The translations under genes were made by a program, and so were the position numbers. Below the pieces are notes generated by a model that saw only the letters and a program-made list of their open reading frames with translations, did no database searches and had not been told where the DNA came from. DNA of 64,000 nucleotides from Adiantum capillus-veneris (taxonomy: Eukaryota > Streptophyta > Polypodiopsida > Polypodiales > Pteridaceae). Where the stretch lies: positions 150,030,107 through 150,094,106 of the forward strand of contig CM043963.1 in NCBI GenBank assembly GCA_014529385.2, read 5' to 3'. Shown here in pieces: positions 55,294 to 64,000 of this stretch; position 1 is the first letter of the stretch, and each line of letters starts with the position of its first letter.

Positions 55294-55793
55294 TGTAACA
55301 AACTTGGGCACCCCAAGTCTAAAATTTTGTCGCGACACAAGAGAGATTCACTTAACACACTTCACAATTCAATTGATTCGACACGGGACGGTGTAGTTCC
55401 ATGCTAAGAGAGATTGACCCCAAAGACTAACGCCCCTTTCGGTATTTCTTTTTGTATTAATCTTTGACAACTCCCACCAATCCTCAGCTCTCCGACTCTG
55501 CATCCAGATGCTCTGAGAAGTGAGGCCCTTGGGTCCCTTTTGTTCTTACATAGGGATGCTAAAAGCAGAGCCCAAAAGCAATGGGTTTCAAAAGCAACAG
55601 GCTCTAAAATCTGCAGATTTCGAAATTCCGTACAATAGGCCACGTCAGCATGTCAGCGCAAAAAGCAAAAATCCATACGTTGTGCCACGTCAACCTATCA
55701 GCGCGATTCATGGGGATCTCGTACAGTGTGCCACGTCAGCGTCCGTACTCTGCTTGCCATGTCAGCAATCTGCCACGTCAGCAATCTGTGATA
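55294..55793 (-). repeat. 5' LTR of Gypsy H (500 bp)
   Basis: Pairs with the split 3' LTR. It contains a cluster of GTCAGC/CCACGTCA words near its outer end. Confidence 0.9.
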
Positions 55794-56170
55794 GACACAT
55801 CCAGAGAAACTAGAGGAGGTGATAAGCAATTGAGACATTGCTTGCTCACAAAAACGCACAAGAGCCTAGAGAGGGGCCTATCGAGGATCCATGGATTCGA
55901 GTGAAAGTCCACTCACCAGAAGTGTGCACGCCAGAATACTTCCCGAGGATCTGGAGGAGAGGCCATTCTCTTAAGACACAAGTGATGAGTTTTAGGGTTA
56001 GGGTTTTTGCGTCGAGATCAGAAACACAATTGATCCATGCGTTCTTTTGGCTAGTCACAGACTCACTCTCCTTAGAAAGGTGGTCCATACCAATCTCTCG
56101 GTCAAGGCAGAATCCTCTATGCTGTGATTAATTCTCTTCCATGCACTGTATTTGCATTTGTGATCATCTA
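55794..56170 (+). mobile_element. LINE G, continuation after the Gypsy insertion
   Basis: Starts with the right GACAC copy (55794-55798) and resumes the endonuclease: HPEKLEEVI, a stop, CSQKRTRA / LLTKTHKSLERGLSRIHGFE, SRGSGG and ILLRHK. LINE D reads QPGRLEEVM, MLTETHESQERGLP, SRGSGGIALLVR in the same order. Recognisable similarity fades after about 56170, and the 3' end of LINE G was not found. Confidence 0.72.
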
Positions 56171-56399
56171 CGTGGCCCTAGGACATCTGAGTGACCTTCG
56201 GGTCTTGGACTAACCTAAGAATTTTGCACGTACTGGCTAAGACTTAGGAGAAGAAGCAACAGCAGAAGGAATCCCCAAGTTGTGAAGACTTGCCGAGTGG
56301 TTAGGATTTAAATCCTAACCCCCACCTAACTTAAAGTTTTGTTGAGGAGCCACACACACATTGTCACATACACTCAAGTATTCCGTAAAGGACTGAGAC

Positions 56400-56840
56400 A
56401 TGGGCAAATGTACGGCCGCTAACAATTTGCGTTGATTGCCACGTGGCACTGTACAGATTTCTGTCATTCACACTCGCTGGTTTCTCGCAATTTTTGCGTG
56501 GCTTTTGGAGAGCAGATGCTTTTGGATGAGAATGCTTTTAGGACTGAAACTTTTGGGGGCTCTACTTTTGGGCATCCCTTGAACTACTTATAAGTGTCCG
56601 AGGGGCCACTCCTCAAGAGCATCTGGACGCAGAGTCTCGGAGAGAGTTGTACCCTCACGAGTTGTACTTTGCAAAGTGTAATAACAGAGAAATACCCAGA
56701 GGGGTGCTAGTCTTTGGGGCCAGTGCGTCTTGGCTTGGAACTCCGTCGTGCCGTGTCAACTACTTGCTCTCTCTTTTTCACAGTTATGTAAGTGTTTTGA
56801 AGTACAAAGGCGTTGTCAAGTATATAGATGGGTAAAAGCA
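56400..56840 (+). repeat. Diverged relative of the Gypsy H LTR, opposite orientation
   Basis: Plus strand shares GCATCTGGACGCAGAGTC, AGAAATACC.A.AGGGG, CTAGTCTTTGGGG and CTTTTGG.CATCCC with the minus strand of the 55294-55793 LTR. It appears to be a lone LTR of a related element. Ends not defined. Confidence 0.6.
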
Positions 56841-57589
56841 TGCATTGGTGATACCACTATTTCACTTTTTGGTGGTTGGATTAGCAAAAAGTAGGACACA
56901 GTTAAATTTTTGCAAATCTTATCAAAATTTTGCGGACATTGCAATTTTGGATTCTCCTTGTCAAAAGCTTTCCAATGATATACAATATGGTTGGTATGTT
57001 CATACGGGACACATGAAATTGGGATCCGTAAGTTGCTATCAAAGTAGTGTCCAAGACACCACTTTTTGGACCACCAAAACATGCTTTGGCCCAGATGCAA
57101 GTATCTCTACGTTTTTGTTCGATCCCTAGTCGAACGTGATTACAGTGATATAGACCACAGCTTGCTTCCTTGCCCTCTTCAAATCGAAGCACGATCCTAA
57201 CAACATTCAGAGATTCTACAAAAAAAAATTATTTCCTTTTTCAAGAGAAAAACCGACCCTACATGAACCTACAGATGGAAGCTATGGAGTTGAATGAAGA
57301 AGAAACTAAAAAAGGAGTTCGTTTTTGCCCTAAAAAGCTCTAAAAACATTCTTTTTGATGTTTTTCTGTGTTGCAAAGGCGTCTAAATAACTCTTCAATG
57401 GTTGAGAATTTGGATATGCAACAGAAGTCAAAGTTGATCCTCTCGACGAGCTCTACGCATTGACCCAAACTGATTTTGATTCCGATAACTCTGAAAATTA
57501 GGGTTTCCAACAGACGCTAAAGAGAACTTAGAAGAAAACGCTAAAGGAAAAGTGAAAGAGTAGAAAAACACCTATTTATATGGACACAA
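56841..57589. other. No gene recognised
   Basis: AT-rich, no domain-bearing frame. Confidence 0.45.
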
Positions 57590-57690
57590 AAGGTCTTTTG
57601 ACTTTCCATCTTCATTTGGCTTTTGACTTTCCACCTTCATTTGTCTTTTCATTTCCTAAACTCGTCCTTCATTTATGCACTTAATATGTT
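57590..57690. repeat. Dispersed repeat, inverted relative to 22096-22175
   Basis: GTCTTTTCATTTCCTAAACT and CCTTCA(T/C)TTATGCA occur here on plus and at 22096-22175 on minus. A TTTTGACTTTCCA.CTTCATT word is doubled here. Confidence 0.55.
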
Positions 57691-57771
57691 TTGAAAGAAT
57701 TTTTAATTTTATGAGATTGGGGAGACCTAATTGATGTTTTTGGAAGCTCTTGTTATTTGTGTACAAATAAC

Positions 57772-57776
<5 letters not shown>

Positions 57777-57825
<49 letters not shown>
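57777..57825 (+). repeat. (CT)n microsatellite
   Basis: Perfect CT run beside a Copia relic. Confidence 0.95.
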
Positions 57826-57829
<4 letters not shown>

Positions 57830-57889
57830 GTTCAGTAATTTCGTAGTGTCTGTTCGTGTGTTGCTATTGATTTCTCGCTTGGAGTGACC

Positions 57890-58323
57890 AAGCTTGTAAC
57901 AACAACGGTCGACTACACGGTACACCTTTTCTTTTGGCTCACGAGCAATTTCATGAAGCAGTAAGAAACAACCGACAGTTGCATTATCCTCCATAGAGCC
58001 AGAGTACAGGTTTGTAAGCAATGCTACAAGTGAGTTAGTGTGGCTACGTAGACTACTTCCGGAGATTGGCTTTCCCCAACAGATGACCATGATGTACTCT
58101 AACAACCAGAGTTGTATAGCCATTGCGAGGAATGCAATGTTCCATGCCTAGATCAAGCATATAGAGATACAATACCATTTTGTTCGTGAGAAGACCAAGG
58201 ATGGCTCTATTCGACTAGAGTACCAGATAACCCTGTTGATATCTTTACCAAACCTCTTCCACAGGCAACATTATCCTCTCATGCTAGCTTCCTTGGACTT
58301 GTTTCGCGTCCAGGAGCTGAGAT

Positions 58324-58325
<2 letters not shown>
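57890..58325 (+). pseudogene. Copia RNase H and C-terminal fragment
   Basis: Reads GYTFSFGSRAIS, a stop in place of Trp, SSKKQPTVALSSIEPEYR, ELVWLRRLLPEIGFPQQ, NNQSCIAIARNAMFHA, another stop, IKHIEIQYHFVREKTKDGSI and, after a frameshift, DNPVDIFTKPLPQ and SRPGAEM. A different Copia lineage from 1-2043. It ends at a (GT)n tract. Confidence 0.88.

Positions 58326-58422
<97 letters not shown>
58325..58422 (+). repeat. (GT)n followed by (GA)n
   Basis: GT run 58325-58396, then GA run 58397-58422, which is the (TC)n 3' tract of LINE D on its sense strand. Confidence 0.95.
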
Positions 58423-58429
58423 AGAAAGA

Positions 58430-58990
58430 AAGAGAATTTTATTTACGTCTTCAAAACGCCAAAGAGAACTGGCCTATGAGACAGATCCATGTACAAAAAT
58501 GTGAATATCCTCTGGATATCTGGTATGTGCAAAATAACCGGGTAATAATAGCATCCGATGTAAAAAGTGTAGTGTGGTAAGTGACCGAGTAATAACAAAG
58601 CATCCGGTGTGCAGATGTGGGGGTGACCGGGTAATAACAAAACATCCGGTGTACAAATGATGCATGTATGTGTGTAGGTGTGAGGGAGGGGGGGAGGGGA
58701 GGGGGGGGGGGGGGTGTACATCAGCTCCATCCAGTAGTGATGGCAGGGTGTAGTCTGGTACATCCGTGAGCCTGATGTGAGGACTCTGGCTATGCCCGCC
58801 ATGTCTAGTGTCTGCTCTGCCCTCCTCTGAATATATGTTGTATGTCGATCCTTGATGGCCTGGACCTCTCGTCGTGTGTCTCTGAGAGGCCCTGGAGCGA
58901 TATCTTGGTAGTCGTCGTCGCCGCCTAGCTCTAGCCTCCTCAGCCCGTATCAAAGTCATCCCCTGATGTGTGGGTGGCTGTGGCTGCATG
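58430..58990 (-). other. LINE D 3' region with three 42 bp repeats
   Basis: C(A/G)GGTAATAA.A...CATCCG(A/G)TGT repeats three times at 58540-58655. An open frame continues into it from ORF2 but is low-complexity (Pro/His-rich) and probably not coding at the end. Confidence 0.55.
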
Positions 58991-58996
58991 GGTACT

Positions 58997-60946
58997 CTAG
59001 CCAGGAAGTAGTCTGTAAGGTGTCTGCCTGTCTGATTCTCCACCTTCCCCCGTCTGGAGGGCTCTCCCTCTATGCTGGTTCATCTCCACCAAGAGTCTCC
59101 CAAGTAGTCTCTGATCTAATGATGTCATCACTGTTTGTAATGAGACCTCTGGCCTGTCAAATAGAGTGGGGTACCGTGATCCCCTGATCTCCGCATAGTG
59201 AGGGCATCTGCATAAGAAGTGGCTCTCACACTCTACCTCTGCCTGCATAATCTGCATATCCTGGCCTCGCGTGGGACCCGTGCTGCTGCTTTGCCGCTCT
59301 CAATGTCAAGCTGGTGGGATGATACTCTGAGCTGTCCGATGGCTACCCTCATGCCATGTGGTAGGTATATATCCATGTAGTGGGGCCTCTGTATGAACCT
59401 GTCCTCTGTGAGCATAAGGAAATGATCTCTGTAATATGCCATCTTCGTGGCCAATGGCCGCAAAGGTGTGAGCCAAGTCTGCTCTACATGTCTCTGTATG
59501 AGCTCATATCTGACAACTGTGTTCCTCTCAGTGTGTGAGAGGGCCTCGCGCAGTGCATCTGGATCATATTGAGGGAGGCAATCTGTCCATAGAGTAGCCG
59601 TATGTCTGAAGCCAGCTAGTCACACTCGCGTACCATGATCTCTCATCCCCAGAGTCTGCTAGCCCGCGGGAGGCCTCAAGAGCAAGGCGAGGTAGTCTAT
59701 CTGCCCTCATGTCTCGCAACCCGTGGAGGTATCCCACTGTCTGAAATAGCGCCTCCACTACCATGGGTGGGGCACCGAACTCTACTCTCACAATGTCATG
59801 TGGGACTGATGGCTTGCTCCGGATCATCCGGGCAAGCAGCAATATCTATGGCCTCTCGAGCCCGCTCTGATAATCCTGGGGTCCACACTGGGGCAGCGTA
59901 TAGAAGAGATGGTGTCACCAAAGTGTCAAATAGCCAGCCCTTCGTGCGGGGCTCCTGGAAATGTGTTTGATGGCACCCCTCTCAAGCATGGCTAGAGCTG
60001 CATACGCTCGTGTGGTACGATCTCGGGCGTCTTGTACCATAGAGAAGCGGCCAGTCCTGGCTGTAAAGGTGATGCCCAAGTATACATATGACTCTACTAC
60101 CTCAATCTGGCTGCCCTCAAAAGGAAAAACTGATCTCCTCCGAACAATGCCTGATGTGTGGAATATCAAAACCTTGGTCTTGCCAAGGTTCATTGTCACT
60201 CCTCTCTGTGTACAAAATAATTCTAGAGCCTGTATGTGGAGCTGGAGATCCTCCTGTGACTCTGCGAGTAAAATATTGTCATCAACATACAGCATAATAT
60301 GTACCTAAGTGCCTAATAGGTCGGCGCTTGCTCCTCCTCTCTATCGGATGTAGGCCTCCATCTCATCTATGTACAGACCAAATAGAGTAGGGGAGAGTGG
60401 ACACCCCTGTGTCACCCCGATGGTGCTAGTGATGCTATCTGATAGTCCTCCTGGGCATCTGACCCTGCCTGACACTCTCTCATACAAAGCATATATGGCC
60501 CATATCATGTCCGGGGGTATCCCAAGAGATATGAGTCGCTATAGTAGTCTCTCTCTAGGAACTGTGTCAAAGGCTTTGCGGAAGTCCACAAAGCAACAGG
60601 AGAGGCGTCTCCCTCGGCTCCGCGACTGCTCTATCAAGCATCTGAGAGTGAAGATGTGGTCCACAGTAGAGAATGTGCGTCTAAAGCCTGCCTGTCCGGA
60701 GGCACATAGCCCCTCGGTCTCTGCATATCTGCTCAACTCTGACTCTAAAACTGCTCCATAAATCTTGGCTATCATATGACCAATCATGATAGTCCTGTAG
60801 TTGGCTGGATCCATGCGGTCTCCAGCCTTATGTAAAGGCACAATAGTATGCATAGTCAAGCTCTCTGGAAACCCCTCTGCCAATGCCCTGTTGAACAAGT
60901 GTGCGATCAATGGAGCCAAAGTGTGTGGTGTATATAAAATGCTCAC
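58997..60946 (-). pseudogene. LINE D ORF2: reverse transcriptase and zinc motif
   Basis: 60539-60946 gives LTMHTIVPLHKAGDRMDPAN, YRTIMIGHMIAKIYGAVLES, GQAGFRRTFSTVDHIFTLR and SCCFVDFRKAFDTVPRERLL, then a stop. The next pieces are GVTQGCPLSPTLFGLYIDEM and, at 59915-60295, the catalytic MLYVDDNILLAES (YVDD), MNLGKTKVLIFH and YVYLGITF. 59564-59842 has MLLARMIRSKPSVPHDIVRV. 59233-59463 and 58997-59257 hold KMAYYRDHFLMLTEDRFIQR, ICRLCRQ, ECESHFLCRCPHYAEIRG and RLLGRLLVEMNQHRG, so C-x2-C...H-x3-C is kept across a frameshift. Confidence 0.9.
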
Positions 60947-61289
60947 CCTAAAGCTCGGTGTGGTCCGCGGCTCGGCGGTGCTGTAGACTTTGAATGCCTC
61001 GTCTCACCATATCTATGGTAAAGAGAGTGGGAGCTGTAGGTCGGGGAGCCACCGGGTGTGGAAGGGGGGGCTGAGCCGGCATCTGATAGAGTGTCTCTGC
61101 ATATGCATGCCATACTGCTGGGTCCTCTATAGGCGTGGGTGGGGTCCGCTGTCTCAAATCTCTCCAAGAGATCGTTGCCTCTCGACTCTGAAGTGTATGG
61201 TACACATCCCACCACTGTGTCTCCTCAAAGGCTCTCCTCTTACGTCTAGTAAGAGTACCCATCTGGCGGTGCATCTGTCTCTCAGATAT

Positions 61290-62530
61290 CTACCCAGTAA
61301 TATGTTGTGCCCTAAGCCTCTGATATAGCTGTTTGCACTCATCATCATACCATCTATTCTGGGGCATCGTCCCAGATCGTGATGTGTCGCTGGAGTGCAT
61401 GGTCGAGGGAAAGCTCTCGAGCGCTGCTGAGTGGAGTATGGAGGTGAGCTCAGTGGTGAGTGTGGAGAGTGGGGCGTCAGGGTCTAGCTCGCTGATCCCT
61501 GCGTACACATGGTATTTGTAAATCTCGGAAAGCTCCTCACTGAAGTGTATAGTGGTATGCTGCGTGGGGGACTGGGGAGGTGGTGTCGATAAACTGGTCC
61601 TGAGAGAGAGGCTGAGATATGTATGATCCGCGCCGATGGGCCGTGGTGGTATGGTAAAGGAGCGTACAATATCCATGGCTCCTGTGGAGCCTAGATGTAA
61701 TCCACTGTGCTCTGGCCTTCCCTGTCCTGTCCTGTCTTGCCTCCCTTCTGGAAGCAAGTGTATCCACCTGACATCGGCCAACGGGACATCCCGTTGTAGA
61801 TCAGGAGGTGGTGCGCTGATCCTAGTGCCAATAAGTGTGATCCGTATCTGGTAGAGTCACTTCCTCTGTCCTCTGATGTCCTCCCTAGTCCCACATCCTC
61901 CGCCGCTATGGTATGGAGTAGGGTGGAATCATCAAAGTCATACATCTCGCACTGTCGGCTCTATGTGCGGGCATTGAAATCACCTACAAGTAGGATCTCT
62001 CCCAATGCCGGTAGTGTAGGAGGTCCTCCGAGAGAACCGAAAAGGGTGATTGTGACTGTGGTCCCTCCTCCTCCTCCTCTGCCATACTCTCATCGGCATC
62101 CTCCTCTGGTGGCTCCTCCTCTGCGTAGATGCTCGTCGTATCTCTATGGTCTGCGAAATGTGACCGGCGTGGGGGGAAGTAGCACAGTGCAACATGTATG
62201 GCTCTGTCTGGGGCTAGTTGTATCCTTACCCACATGAAGCGGGCCTCTACATCTCTGCTCACTACTGTGACCCTAACCTGTAGCTCTCTCCTCACTAAGA
62301 GAGCTATCCCCCCCGATCCTCGTGATGTCCCCTACCTCCCTGTGGATCGCCTGTATGTGGACTCCCAGTGGTGGCCCCGGACATGTGGTAGACCTCTCTC
62401 CTGGCTCTCATGTGTCTCTGTCAGCATCACAATGTCTCTCCCCTCCATCACCTCCTCCAGTCTGCCTGGCTGAGTCCATAGGCATCCATCACAATTCCAT
62501 ACTCCGAGTGTGATCTCATGTCGTGTCGCC
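61290..62530 (-). pseudogene. LINE D ORF2 endonuclease
   Basis: Opens with ITLGVWNCDGCLWTQPGRLE, then IVMLTETHESQERGLP, SRGSGGIALLVRRELQVRV and ALCYFPPRRS. An acidic insert (YAEEEPPEEDADESMAEEEE) interrupts the domain. LLVGDFNART follows with a TAG straight after, then LLIYNGMSRWPMSGGY, STVDYI (frameshift) and GADHTYLSLSL. All motifs of an APE-type endonuclease are present. A linker (RWYDDECKQLYQRLRAQ) leads to the RT. Confidence 0.85.
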
Positions 62531-62556
62531 TCCTTAGTCTCATAGGCCGCGAATCC

Positions 62557-63438
62557 CTATGCGATGGGTTTTCCATCTATGAAGATTCGCCCATCTCTAT
62601 AGAAAGCCTTCTTGCCCTCTTTCCTTGCTTGCATTATTTTGGGCATACAAAGCTTTCGATGCTCCACTTGTGTCTTGGTGAGATCCTCATCAATGTAAAT
62701 GGGGGCTCCTCCTAATCCTCTCAATGCAATCCTCTTTTTTAGGAAGGTGATTTTGTCCATGAGGTCTTTGAATTGTAGCTTGAGCACCCTCTTTTGAGGG
62801 TCTTTCCCTACCCTCCATGCTTTGGTGAAAGGGGTGTTGGTGTACCCAAGTTTGGCACACAAAGTTTTCCCGTCACTTTCCGGTGATGATCCATGCTCCT
62901 CTTTGATACCACTTACCCTTCCATTGAGCATACGGGCTTCTCTCATCTTCTTCTCCTCAAGGGTGGCATGCATCCATTGTGTCTCTTCATGCCGCTTCTC
63001 TTCCTTTACTTACTCTGTGATTTTTTTACGCATGACATCTACCCATCCTTCCTTGGTGGCCTCCATCTTGACCTCCATGGCTTTGGTGAGCTCCTTGGTG
63101 ATTTCCTCCTTGATGGCTTCCTTATCGGCCTCATGTATCTCCCCTTCTTCCTTGAGGTCTTTTGATGCCGCCACCGCCACTTCTCTCTTCAAGACGTTGA
63201 CCTCCTCTTTGAGTCCAGTGATTTGCTCCTCTAGTTGCTTCCGCTCTTCCTCCATTTGCTTTATTTTCTCCACCATCTTGCGTACCTCGGCATTCAATGC
63301 CTTGTCGGCCTCCTTCTTGGCTTGTGTGACCGCCCTTGCAATCATCTCTTCCACTTCTCTCTTATCGAGAGGCGCCATGTCCGGTTTTTCCGTGTTGGCT
63401 TCCGGCAATTGTGTCCCGGTTGTCCCAAAATGTCCCAA
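62557..63438 (-). pseudogene. LINE D ORF1, coiled-coil RNA-binding protein, one stop
   Basis: About 293 codons in one frame, interrupted only by a TAA after RKKITE (about 63010). Residues 25-90 form a coiled coil (VEEMIARAVTQAKKEADKAL, MVEKIKQMEEERKQLEEQI). After the stop: MLNGRVSGIKEEHGSS, LCAKLGYTNTPFTKAWRVGK, LKLQFKDLMDKITFLKKRI, APIYIDEDLTKTQVEHRKL and KEGKKAFYRDGRIFIDGK. Same order as in LINEs A and G. Start taken at 63438; the Met at MAPLDKRE is an alternative. Confidence 0.87.
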
Positions 63439-63874
63439 AATCCTGCGTGTTGCTCTGTTGCAAATTGTCCTGCAAGGCTGCAGCTGGGTGTGTTGTTGCT
63501 CCGGGTAGGCACTTCAGTTGCTGCTGGTTGCTGAAGCTGCTCGATGGATGTACATGGGTCTGCTAATGTCGTCGCTGAAGTTGCTGAAGCTGCCTGTTGC
63601 CAGAGCTGCCTTCAAATACCTGTTGTAGTGCCGCGTCGAATTATCCCTACTCAAAGCCCTGCTAAGCAAGTGGCCAAGGCAAGTGCAGCAGGTCGCGCGT
63701 TCGCACAAGCTGCGCCGCAGCAGGTCGCATAGCTGGGCAACTCGCGTGCAGGCAACAGGTCACGCAGATGGGCAACGCGCAGCTACTGGTGTGGGCAGCA
63801 GCAGCAGGTGAGCACGCTACAAAGCAGGAGCCACAGCAGGTGAGCACGCTACAGAGCAGCAGCCATAGCTTGCC

Positions 63875-63876
<2 letters not shown>
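63439..63876 (-). promoter_or_regulatory. LINE D 5' UTR with GCAGCAGGTGAGCACGCTAC repeats
   Basis: A 33 bp unit (CAGCAGGTGAGCACGCTACA.AGCAG) occurs twice at 63798-63865, and GTTGCTGAAGCTGC words recur at 63505-63610. Internal promoter function is inferred from position only. Confidence 0.45.
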
Positions 63877-63940
<64 letters not shown>

Positions 63941-63944
63941 GAGA
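63877..63944 (+). repeat. (GA)n tract at the 5' end of LINE D
   Basis: Long GA run with one GATA interruption. Confidence 0.95.
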
Positions 63945-64000
63945 ACACAAAACGCCAGAGATGGGGAAAGGGGGCGATCAGCCCCCCACTGACTACCAGA
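63945..64000. other. Flank beyond LINE D, no feature seen
   Basis: 56 bases to the window edge. Confidence 0.5.

Larger units (their letters stand above)
42657..55793 (-). mobile_element. Gypsy element H, complete but decayed, with nested LINE F
   Basis: Minus strand. 5' LTR 55294-55793, primer-binding site 55281-55292, gag, knuckle, protease, RT, RNase H, integrase, a purine-rich tract at 49928-49940, and a 3' LTR split in two (42657-42813 and 49557-49927). Flanked by GACAC on both sides, and joining the flanks restores LINE G reading (DLWT then HPEKLEEV). Without LINE F it is about 6.4 kb. Frames are broken throughout. Confidence 0.9.
58423..63876 (-). mobile_element. LINE D: near full-length microsatellite-flanked LINE (5.45 kb)
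   Basis: Minus strand. 5' UTR 63439-63876, ORF1 62557-63438, ORF2 from about 62530 to about 59000, 3' UTR ending GTTTTGAAGACGTAAATAAA and a TTCTCTTTCTTTC tail. (GA)n on both sides. Same layout and nearly the same length as LINE A but from a clearly different subfamily; its ORF1 matches LINE G. One stop in ORF1 and several breaks in ORF2. Confidence 0.9.

Noticed and set aside
62822-63508. 228-codon plus-strand Ser/Leu-rich ORF
   Set aside because: It is the antisense of LINE D ORF1; the coiled coil and conserved blocks are on the minus strand.

Overview
This window is nuclear DNA from a land plant, almost entirely transposon-derived. Evidence: split exons of a plant-type nicotinamidase, Copia and Gypsy LTR retrotransposons primed by an initiator-tRNA-like site (TGGTATCAGAGC), plant L1-type LINEs (DUF4283-like + CCHC ORF1), and many long (CT)n/(GA)n tracts. 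Very long TE-filled introns and the element protein style suggest a fern or lycophyte (best guess fern; inference, not shown). No bacterial or organellar genes, CRISPR or rRNA were seen.

Layout. 1-2043: 3' end of a decayed Copia, inserted into a minus-strand Gypsy protease fragment (2044-2562). 4092-7578: minus-strand Copia deletion derivative with both 188-192 bp LTRs, sitting inside a (CT)n microsatellite. 8231-10995: plus-strand Gypsy, truncated after RT. 10996-19158: mostly unassignable, with microsatellites, a possible Copia gag relic and a possible lone LTR. 19159-21078: 1.9 kb LTR element whose LTRs carry a (CT)n tract. 21680-22823: two inverted-repeat elements with tRNA-like sequence inside. 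23140-23449: 153 bp tandem repeat.

25063-38856 (minus): four exons of a nicotinamidase/isochorismatase-family gene, two at each end of a 12.85 kb intron. That intron holds LINE A (26431-31637), a partial segmental copy of it (LINE B) and two further LINE relics. Exon 1 was not found and would lie to the right of 38856. 38943-42656: three same-strand LINE copies chained at CT tracts. The last one (LINE G) is split by a Gypsy element (42657-55793) with a GACAC target duplication, and that Gypsy's 3' LTR is split by a 6.7 kb L1-type LINE (42814-49556). 55794-58325: the rest of LINE G, a diverged LTR and a Copia RNase H relic. 58423-63876: a near full-length LINE (D).

Main message: LINEs A, C, C', G and D lie against (TC)n tracts that are always on the sense strand, at the 3' end and (where the 5' end is visible) the 5' end. 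LINE C is 5'-truncated yet still has (CT)n upstream. This is the signature expected of a LINE family that targets or primes on (GA)n/(TC)n microsatellites. All transposon ORFs seen here are broken by stops, frameshifts or deletions.
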